Shown: positions 29,408-35,735 of the stretch, in pieces
Position numbering within the stretch: the first letter of the stretch is position 1
Layout of the letters: every line of letters begins with the position of its first letter
Translations under genes and position numbers: made by a program
Assembly (NCBI GenBank): GCA_963721585.1
Contig: CAVRJN010000001.1
Coordinates: 124,001 to 188,000 of the forward strand
Source: Bog-473 sp963721585
Lineage (GTDB): Bacteria; Actinomycetota; Acidimicrobiia; Acidimicrobiales; RAAP-2
Length of the DNA stretch: 64,000 nt
Direction of reading: 5' to 3'
The notes under the pieces: model-generated
Databases searched by the model: none
The model's input: the letters and a program-made list of their open reading frames with translations, nothing else
Told to the model about the DNA's origin: nothing

Positions 29408-29921
29408 CCACAAGCTTCCGGGTCAGATCCCATCTCTTGCAACGCAGCCTCCGCCAGCGCATTGCCCGCAACGGCTGTCGTGCCCCCTACGTTCCCCGGC
29501 GATGACGCGCTTTAGCCGTGCATTCTGCTCGAGGATCTGGAGGCGCTTGGCCTCGTCCTCTTTGAGCGACCCGCAGCGGGCCAGCGATAGAAGGTCTGGT
29601 CCGAGATCCCGAGCTGCTTCTTGGCCGCGTGGGGGATCGTCATCCCCTGCCCCGTGGGCTCTCCATCTCTCGCAGGTTGGCGATGATCTGCTCGATCGAG
29701 TGCTTCTTCGTAGTAACTGGCTACCCCTTTTACTGGTCCTGATATTTTCCTTGGGACTCAGAGAGGAAATGGACCAGTTCTTGGGGGCCAGACATTTTGC
29801 TTTACTCTCAGTACGGTGATTGTGTGGCTACCCAACACGAATTTTCGCGGAAGGCGGTAAAGCAACTTGATCGCGTCCTCGTACCGGATCTGCGTCGCCG
29901 AGCTTGACAAGACGGGCTCGC
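29408..29921. other. left arm of segment C with an insertion-sequence remnant
   Basis: The first 90 bp resemble the post-att arms at 26912 and 50897 (for example CGTCGTGCCCCC versus TGTCGTGCCCCC). The rest holds a decayed transposase gene at 29499-29712 and about 200 bp with no recognisable content before the propeller gene. Confidence 0.55.
29499..29712 (-). mobile_element. IS3-family orfA transposase remnant
   Basis: On the minus strand three frame-shifted pieces read KKHSIEQIIANLREME, then MTIPHAAKKQLGISDQTFYR followed by W, then LKEDEAKRLQILEQNARLKR. In order these match the helix-turn-helix and leucine-zipper region of IS3-family OrfA (GVSEQTFYRWR...LKELEKENARLKR). At least two frameshifts and no orfB show it is dead. 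Confidence 0.75.
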
Positions 29922-31583
29922 CTACCGTTGGCCGACGTAGCTATAAACCGGCGTGGTCTTGCCGCTTTGTGCGGATTCACCGAGAGCTATACAGGTGTTC
30001 GGAGTCGGGCAACTGATGGAATCTATGTTCGTGAATGATTGTCCATACGGATTTGGGGCCCCAGCGGGCACCGCGAAAGTAGTCCTGGACCACGTAAGTC
30101 CTCCATCGGTCGTATGGAGGATTACGGAGGAACCGCCGTCATAAAGTCTTCCGATGACCTGCGGAACCGCTTCGGATCCAGTGACCCAGCACTCATTGCT
30201 CGATGGGCAGTACAGAGCAGACATGGTCGGTAACGGGACGGTCGCCGGAAATGTGCGAGCTTGCCACGTAACTCCACCATCGCTCGTGGTGACGACGTCT
30301 GACACCGCAACGGTCGTACCGCCAAAACAAGAGTTCTCCCCTGCGGGGACGCTTCCATTGCTCCGACACGCTGAGGGGTTCGGAATCGTCGTCAAATCGA
30401 GTGCCGCGCAGTCGAACGAGGTCGCGCAGGAGAGTTTGCTCGGGAATCCCGCCGCTTGGGGCAAGGTTCCATTCTGCCAGGTCGCGCCGTCGTCTTTTGT
30501 CGACTGGACGAAGTAACCAACAGCATCTGGGTAACGCTTGGGAATCTTGTTTCTCATTGCTGGTGGATATTCCTCAAGTTGTTGCTCAGAAACCGGCTCG
30601 TACGCCACCTTGGAAATCCCCATGACAACACAATCGGACGCCTCTGAACAGGCAAGAGTGCTTACCCAGTATGAGGGTGGAAACGGCGTTGACGCCCACG
30701 TTCTACCCGCGTTCGAAGTCGTTACGAAGAGCTCCTGAGGAGGACGCGGGGTCAAGAGGCCGACGCCTTTCGACATGTATTGAGCAGCCCAAGATGGCCC
30801 TGCAACGCCTTGGCAGGCACTTTCCGATGAACAGCTGAGCTCAAACAGCTGGTAGCCCGGTGTAACAGTCAACGGAATGATGGTCCATTGATGCCCTGAG
30901 TCAGTGGTAGTGATGAACACCGAGCTTCCGCTGAGAGTTCCACCAGCTGAGCAGTTCGAAGAGTCCGCGCACGTGAGGCCGCTGGTTGGATTGAAGCCAC
31001 TCGGCATGGGCAAGAGAGACCATGTGTCACCCAAGTCGCCGGTGACATAGAGCGATTCTGACAACAAAGGGGCATTCACATATGGCGTGGCGTAGTCGCC
31101 GGCGAGCGCATAACACGCCGTGATGCTTGGACAAGTGATGTTGGCCGGCGGTGGTCCGACCGTGTTCTGCTGCCAACCAGTGCTTACAACGTCGCCCACG
31201 AGCTCCCAAGAACCCACCGCTCGCGTTCCTGCGATGCTTTCGCCGTTTCCTGGCAACACTCTTGCTGCGTTCCATGGCGTTGTCATTATCCCTGAGTCAC
31301 TTCTCGAGAGCCCCATGGAGAGAGCGGTCCCACCGATCACAACGACGACCGCCGCTGCGAGTGCGAGCCGTCGCTGGAGGCGAAGCCGTTCGGGTAGTCG
31401 TCCGAGCATCACGTTGCCCAGGTCATTGTCCCTAACTGCCGCCGCAGGGGTCGCTCTCGGCTTATCGGGATTCTCCGCGACGATCTCGTTCAGAAGTTGG
31501 TCGAAGAGAGGATCCGCCGAAAGAGCTTCAATTTCCATAGAGCCGATTGGATCGGCTCTCGTCAGAGCTTGGGAGCTGGTCAT
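29922..31583 (-). CDS. membrane-anchored seven-bladed beta-propeller, probable partner of the ECF sigma factor
   Basis: The 553-aa product has a cytoplasmic N-terminal region (about 1-70, ending RLPERLRLQRR), a single TM helix (LALAAAVVVVIGGTALSMGL, about 73-92) and a long external domain. The domain has seven C-x5-C motifs (TCPSITAC, TCADSSNC, SCSSESAC, ACSEASDC, SCATSFDC, YCPSSNEC, SCPTPNTC) and sialidase/BNR-like Asp boxes (TDSGHQW, SNAGRTW, TSDGGVTW, TTDGGLTW). It starts 1 bp after the sigma factor stop. The arrangement (cytoplasmic tail, TM, external sensor, sigma factor upstream) suggests an anti-sigma or transmembrane sensor, although no zinc anti-sigma motif is seen. Confidence 0.75.
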   Translation of the reverse strand: MTSSQALTRADPIGSMEIEALSADPLFDQLLNEIVAENPDKPRATPAAAVRDNDLGNVMLGRLPERLRLQRRLALAAAVVVVIGGTALSMGLSRSDSGIMTTPWNAARVLPGNGESIAGTRAVGSWELVGDVVSTGWQQNTVGPPPANITCPSITACYALAGDYATPYVNAPLLSESLYVTGDLGDTWSLLPMPSGFNPTSGLTCADSSNCSAGGTLSGSSVFITTTDSGHQWTIIPLTVTPGYQLFELSCSSESACQGVAGPSWAAQYMSKGVGLLTPRPPQELFVTTSNAGRTWASTPFPPSYWVSTLACSEASDCVVMGISKVAYEPVSEQQLEEYPPAMRNKIPKRYPDAVGYFVQSTKDDGATWQNGTLPQAAGFPSKLSCATSFDCAALDLTTIPNPSACRSNGSVPAGENSCFGGTTVAVSDVVTTSDGGVTWQARTFPATVPLPTMSALYCPSSNECWVTGSEAVPQVIGRLYDGGSSVILHTTDGGLTWSRTTFAVPAGAPNPYGQSFTNIDSISCPTPNTCIALGESAQSGKTTPVYSYVGQR

Positions 31584-31584
31584 T

Positions 31585-32169
31585 TCATGTCTCCTCGGAT
31601 ATCGATACAGGAGCCGATCTTCGGCTCACGGATTGTCGGGAGGTACCGCTACCTTCGATCCATGCTCCTAGTCCCTTCATTTCTGCGTTAAGGCGCGACC
31701 GGGCCCGATGGAGTCGGATTCGTGCCGCAGTCGAAGAGCAACCCAGGACGCAGGCAAGCTGCGTAGAAGTGAGGCCCTCCCATGCAGCCAGCATCAGCAG
31801 TTCACGATCTTCATCCGTCATGCGGGCAAGCGCGACGGCCGCTTCCAAACCGTCTTGCTCGCTCGCGTCCATTTGGACACTCAATTCAGTACTGAGAGCG
31901 TTCGCGATCTGCTGAAGGACTTGTGAGCGATGTTGGATGCGACGCGTTTGGTTGGCTATCACTCGACGGGCGGTCGCGTATAACCAAAGAACGCTCGATT
32001 CCCCCTGTGGGATTTCGTCGAACCGCCTCCAAGCGATGCCAAACGTCTCAGCCACCGCATCAGCGGCGTCTTCGAACGAAGCAGTCCTCCTGAGTGCATA
32101 GGCAAGTAGACGGGAGCGCGACACCTCATAGAGTTCAGTAAAACGCTCTACGCGCCTTTCGGCTGCCAC
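31585..32169 (-). CDS. ECF-type RNA polymerase sigma factor
   Basis: The 194-aa product has sigma region 2 (about 8-75: FTELYEVSRSRLLAYALRRT, DAADAVAETFGIAWRRFDEI) and region 4 (about 118-165: LARMTDEDRELLMLAAWEGL, TSTQLACVLGCSSTAARIRL, HRARSRLN). No region 3 is present, as in group 4 factors. It redirects RNA polymerase to a small regulon. It is coupled to the following propeller-TM gene (stop and start 1 bp apart), which probably controls its activity. Confidence 0.92.
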   Translation of the reverse strand: MAAERRVERFTELYEVSRSRLLAYALRRTASFEDAADAVAETFGIAWRRFDEIPQGESSVLWLYATARRVIANQTRRIQHRSQVLQQIANALSTELSVQMDASEQDGLEAAVALARMTDEDRELLMLAAWEGLTSTQLACVLGCSSTAARIRLHRARSRLNAEMKGLGAWIEGSGTSRQSVSRRSAPVSISEET

Positions 32170-33041
32170 CCCCGTGCCACCTCCCAGCTTGCCCTCAGAC
32201 TATGTATGTCTTCTCGGACAGCTTTGTTTCACGGATTTGGTCGATCCTGTCCCTGAGCGACCGCGCGATCCGGCACGCCACTCCTCGACCCGCCTCAAGG
32301 TCTGATCAAGACCGGCTGGCTGCGGGCAGGACTGTTCGTGCGCACCGGTGATATGCGCACCGGTGATATGCGCGCCGGTGATACTCCAGCCCGTCACACC
32401 TCCCCTCAGGACCCGCTGCGATGCCCTTAACCGGCCTCTGCTGCGCTCCGGGATCAGCCGATGATCAGTCGTCAGGAACCAGGGTGACGGGTCGAGGCAG
32501 AAAGGAGGACTCAGACGTGTCAAGAGCAGACGTCGCCGTCTTGTCGATCCACCACCCTTCTTTCTGGCCGCATGCCATGGCAACGGCTCAGAGGTGAACC
32601 GGCCCGCTGCACTTGGTCCGAGAACTTGAAACGTCACGGAGTAGTCGCAACCTTCGTGGTCGCAAGCAACGCTACGGTCGTGCACTACACAACCGACTGA
32701 TGGCGGATTCGTCGAAACGCACCGAGATTGGGGATTTTCCGGTGGTCGGGACCGGCGTCGATCCGGTGACCCCACGCTTTTCAGGGTCTCCCGGCGGTAA
32801 ACGCATGTCTGGACGATGTCGCTCCCCTTGGTGACTCGCCGGCGATCACATTGCCCGGTCACGGGATCTCGAAACCGACATGCCTGCGCTGATCCGTGTG
32901 GATCCCCCGCCAGGCCCATCCGTGATCCGACAATGGTCGCTGGGCCAGGTCTCTCTGCGGAGCGTCAGACCGAATCACGGTCCCGGGGATGACGATTCCC
33001 GGTACGATCGGGCTTCTGGCAGCGGGATCGGGAGAATGGTG
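32170..33041. other. non-coding region with a triplicated 15-bp repeat
   Basis: This 872-bp gap between the sigma gene and the BlaI-like regulator has no convincing gene. A minus-strand frame of 239 codons (32200-32919) is low-complexity. It includes the 15-bp tandem repeat at 32340-32384. Promoters for the divergent sigma gene and regulator must lie at its two ends. Confidence 0.5.
32340..32384. repeat. 15-bp tandem repeat, three copies
   Basis: The unit GCGCACCGGTGATAT occurs twice exactly and a third time with two changes. Each unit includes ACCGGT. No spacers, so it is not a CRISPR array. Function unknown. Confidence 0.8.
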
Positions 33042-33473
33042 ATGAGCGCGGCAACAAAATGCAACAATCCGATGTGCTCGTGCGATCCATGCACATGTGC
33101 TGCGTGTGCCTGCGGGGTCGTGACTCTCGGCGATCTCGAACGTCGGGTGCTGGGCATCGTGTGGGACCTGCCCGATCCGGAGCCGACGGGGCGCGAGGTG
33201 GCTGGTGCGCTTCCGGCGCACGCCTATACAACTGTCGCGACGGTTTTGGATCGCCTCGTCAACAAGGGAGTCCTGAGCCGCCGCCTGGACGGTCGTACCA
33301 TCCGGTTCTCGCCCATTGGAGTTCGCGGGGCCTACACGGCCGTCGTCATGCATCAGGCATTGACAGCCGACGGCAACTCGAGCGCGGCCCTTGCCTGCTT
33401 CGCAGACACGCTGTCGTCCTCGGAGGTGGCCGTCCTCCTCGACGCCCTGGCTCAGCGCACCTCCGCCAGCTGA
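33042..33473 (+). CDS. BlaI/MecI/CopY-family repressor with cysteine-rich N-terminal tail
   Basis: The 143-aa product has a BlaI-type winged helix (about 27-95): TLGDLERRVLGIVWDLPDPE, then PTGREVAGALP, YTTVATVLDRLVNKGVLSRR and LDGRTIRFSPIG. A dimerisation helix follows. Unusually the first 25 residues carry seven cysteines (CNNPMCSCDPCTCAACACG), a likely metal-binding tail. CopY-like members of this family control copper ATPases. GGGAG precedes the ATG at 33042. Three TACTAC-N5-GTAGTA palindromes stand before copper-gene clusters in the same segment, so I infer a copper or thiophilic-metal repressor. Confidence 0.82.
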   Translation: MSAATKCNNPMCSCDPCTCAACACGVVTLGDLERRVLGIVWDLPDPEPTGREVAGALPAHAYTTVATVLDRLVNKGVLSRRLDGRTIRFSPIGVRGAYTAVVMHQALTADGNSSAALACFADTLSSSEVAVLLDALAQRTSAS

Positions 33474-33562
33474 GTCTCGGGTTCGGCCTCGAGCGAATGA
33501 GGAACGGGTTCGCTGGTGCGCCGTCTGTTCAGCGAAGTCCTTCTGCGCTCCGGCTCTGATTG

Positions 33563-34240
33563 TTAGATCATCAGAATCAACATGAAACCCATGCCGACGC
33601 ACATGACGACATGACTGGCGTCCTCCAGCCATGGAGCGGCGATCAGTCCCACGGCGCCTCCAGCGGCGGCCGCCGGAGCTGGCCCGCGCTCAACTTCCGC
33701 TGCTCCGCCGGCCGACCCGCTCATGGCGTAAGCCCGGGAATGCCTCCCGTGATGGGAGGCACCCTTGACCGGTGAAGCCAACGTGAAAATGGCGGACGCG
33801 AAAAACACGACCGCCAGGAGTAAGCCGAGGCCCGGATCGATCCTCGCGCTCGATGACGACGCCATCGACATTGACATCGCTCCGGATCGGGCTCCGGCGG
33901 GAAACACATACATCAAGAGCATGGCGAAGCTCATGGCGGCATGAATCAGATAGTGGGTGAGGTGGATGCCGAATGCGATCACCGATTGAATGCTCTGCAC
34001 CAGGAACCAGACGAGCAGCACCGTGAAGATGAGCTCCCAGATTGCGCTCGGGCCGAAGGCCCAGCCGGTCACGAACATCCCGGCCATGGACACTCCCATG
34101 AAGAGGTGGGCGATGTCGACGTCCCAGCCCGCGCTCCTGCGGATTGCGACGGACACGGCCAGCAGCACGAGCCCGTAGGTGGCCACTGTCAGCATCGCCA
34201 CCGCGAAGAGGTAGTAGAGCCATGCCGGGTTGGGCGTCAT
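33563..34240 (-). CDS. DUF5134-like membrane protein
   Basis: The 225-aa product has about six TM segments (LYYLFAVAMLTVATYGLVLL, IAHLFMGVSMAGMFVTGWAF, AIWELIFTVLLVWFLVQSIQ, THYLIHAAMSFAMLLMYVFP and others). A His/Met-bearing pattern (AHLFMGVSMAGM, HLTHYLIHAAMSFAMLLMY, HVVMCVGMGFMLILM) recalls DUF5134 proteins, and a Met-rich loop (GAMSMSMASS) could bind copper. GGAGG lies 10 bp before the ATG, which overlaps the upstream membrane gene stop (ATGA). It is cotranscribed with that gene under the palindromic operator at 35303. The exact function is unknown. Confidence 0.75.
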   Translation of the reverse strand: MTPNPAWLYYLFAVAMLTVATYGLVLLAVSVAIRRSAGWDVDIAHLFMGVSMAGMFVTGWAFGPSAIWELIFTVLLVWFLVQSIQSVIAFGIHLTHYLIHAAMSFAMLLMYVFPAGARSGAMSMSMASSSSARIDPGLGLLLAVVFFASAIFTLASPVKGASHHGRHSRAYAMSGSAGGAAEVERGPAPAAAAGGAVGLIAAPWLEDASHVVMCVGMGFMLILMI

Positions 34241-35259
34241 GGGAAGAGAGCCTCCTTCGACCCGGTCGTAGAACGCGAGGGCCGGCCGGTCACGGCCTTT
34301 CGAGCCGACGTCAAGGGCCAGTAGAGCAACGCCAGGATGATGACCAGCGGCCCGGAATTGGGGTCGGTGGCGCCGCCGGCCAGGATCCCGCCGAAGTTCT
34401 CCGTCGCTACCCAGATGAAGACGAAGGTCACGATCCCGACAACGAGCGTGGCCTTGGTGAATTGCGACGGAAGGTAGACCCCGATTGCTACGACGACACA
34501 GACCACGGCGAGGAGGATCGCAGCCGTCGTGCCGTGATGGAGGAACGTCGATGCGGTGGCCCGATCTATGTGGGCCAGCCATCCGGGCTGACCCGTGTAG
34601 GCGGCCACCAGGTCGTGCAGCGCCTGGGGCGACCGACCCGAACCGACGACCGCCAGAACGGCCAGCAAGCTCCAAACCACCGCCCAGATCACCTTTGCCG
34701 CGGCGACCCCGACGGTCCGAGCAGCGACGAACGGTCGGTCTGAGCCTGCGCTCGGCCAGAGCAGCACCGCCAGCAGGGCATAGATGAGCACGGCGCCAGG
34801 CCCACCGCCGAAGGGAGTCGCCGCACCGTGAAAGATGTTCCCGGCGCCTTCCCCGAACCACCAGACGCTCAGGGACCAGACGATGGAGAGCGCCAGCGCG
34901 GGTTTGAGAGATCGCTTCCATGCGATCCCGAAGCCGATGAGGAACTGCACGAGTGCGAAGATGCTGTTGGTGAGTACCGGGTTGTGGTACACGTTCGATG
35001 CGTTCCAGGTGATCGAGTGCGCCACCCAGCCGGGGTTGCCCGCGGCGAGGTTGTTGAGCATTCCGCTGAACCCGTTCGAACCCCGAGTGAACATGAACGG
35101 CTGGAGTTGCAGCACGGCATCGAGAAGCCAGACCGTTGCGAGGACGAGCTGGAAGGTCCGCTGAAGGTTCCTCGGTTGCTCAACCGAGCGGCCCGTGAAC
35201 CCCATGGAGTCGATCACCGCGGCTGGCGCATCGCCGGTCCTCACCTGCGTCACGCTCAT
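34237..35259 (-). CDS. multi-pass membrane protein, paralogue of the N-terminal half of the 39183 gene
   Basis: The 340-aa product has about eight TM segments. Its opening (RTFQLVLATVWLLDAVLQLQ, then PFMFTRGS) and later motifs (WWFGEGAGNIFHG, GGILAGGATDPNSGPLVIIL) closely match the 39183 protein (RILQIILGFFWLLDAGLQFQ, then PFMF; FGEGLGLIFTG; GGIFTGSGTDPNTGPLIILL). The shared features are conserved phenylalanine and tryptophan-rich membrane motifs, not a known transporter signature. The start lies 44 bp from a perfect TACTAC-N5-GTAGTA palindrome. Its position with copZ-copA suggests a role in copper handling at the membrane, by inference. Confidence 0.8.
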   Translation of the reverse strand: MSVTQVRTGDAPAAVIDSMGFTGRSVEQPRNLQRTFQLVLATVWLLDAVLQLQPFMFTRGSNGFSGMLNNLAAGNPGWVAHSITWNASNVYHNPVLTNSIFALVQFLIGFGIAWKRSLKPALALSIVWSLSVWWFGEGAGNIFHGAATPFGGGPGAVLIYALLAVLLWPSAGSDRPFVAARTVGVAAAKVIWAVVWSLLAVLAVVGSGRSPQALHDLVAAYTGQPGWLAHIDRATASTFLHHGTTAAILLAVVCVVVAIGVYLPSQFTKATLVVGIVTFVFIWVATENFGGILAGGATDPNSGPLVIILALLYWPLTSARKAVTGRPSRSTTGSKEALFP

Positions 35260-35283
35260 CGTTCACCACCTTGGGTCGGTTAG

Positions 35284-35319
35284 TTCTACGATCGGTAGGT
35301 ATTACTACCACTCGTAGTA
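35284..35319. promoter_or_regulatory. BlaI/CopY-type operator pair between the membrane operon and copZ-copA
   Basis: A perfect palindrome TACTAC-CACTC-GTAGTA lies at 35303-35319. Next to it, at 35284-35300, is a weaker copy with the same N5 spacing (TTCTAC-GATCG-GTAGGT). They are 44 bp from the minus-strand start at 35259 and 155 bp from copZ. The same perfect arms recur at 42873 and 45380. Confidence 0.8.
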
Positions 35320-35473
35320 CTCGCGCAACTGACGTCACCGGGGCCTCCGTGAGCGGCCCAGCGCGGGTCCTAGGGCGCCTTGGGAAATCCCCTATGGGGG
35401 GCATATCTCCCGGCGAGTGTGCCGATCCCGGCCCGCCTGCCTCGGGACGGGGCAAGCGCCTTATCATGGCGGA

Positions 35474-35728
35474 GTGACCTCGTCAGGAACCCCAAGCACG
35501 CCCGGTGCTCCGGTTACCGTCGCCCAGCTCACCGTGGAGGGCATGCACTGTGGTTCGTGCGTGGCGCTCATCGAGGAGACACTCAACGAGCGTGAGGGCG
35601 TGACGGCAGCCTTGGTCGACCTTGTCTCAGCACGAGCGGTGATCGAGTACGACCCGTCCACGCTCGACGTGGAGGAGATACGTGCCGCCATCGCCGAAGT
35701 CGGGTATTCCGCCACCCCCGTGAGCTAG
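35474..35728 (+). CDS. copZ: copper chaperone, heavy-metal-associated domain (CopZ-like)
   Basis: The 84-aa product is one HMA domain of ferredoxin-like fold with the metal-binding loop GMHCGSCV (MxCxxC) and the pattern VTAALVDLVSARAVIEYDP, then EEIRAAIAEVGYSATPV. It would carry Cu(I) in the cytoplasm to the ATPase encoded 8 bp downstream. The GTG at 35474 is used because upstream codons look non-coding. It is divergent from the 34237 operon across the operator pair. Confidence 0.88.
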   Translation: MTSSGTPSTPGAPVTVAQLTVEGMHCGSCVALIEETLNEREGVTAALVDLVSARAVIEYDPSTLDVEEIRAAIAEVGYSATPVS

Positions 35729-35735
35729 CAGGCCG

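Noticed and set aside
32340..32384. CRISPR-like array
   Set aside because: Units are directly adjacent with no spacers and no cas genes are in the window; a simple tandem repeat.
32735..32800. Possible tRNA 3' half on the minus strand (CTGAAAA loop, then GGTCACCGGATCGACGCCGGT)
   Set aside because: The T-loop-like piece pairs, but the anticodon stem and acceptor do not; too weak to report as an RNA gene or att site.
32200..32919. 239-codon minus-strand frame with an ITGAH repeat
   Set aside because: The repeat is the 15-bp DNA repeat read in frame; the remainder is arginine- and serine-rich with no fold, and no ribosome site.
34241..34921. Extension of the DUF5134-like frame upstream of 34240
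   Set aside because: Overlaps the 34237-35259 membrane gene in another frame; GGAGG before the 34240 ATG and the ATGA overlap fix the start.
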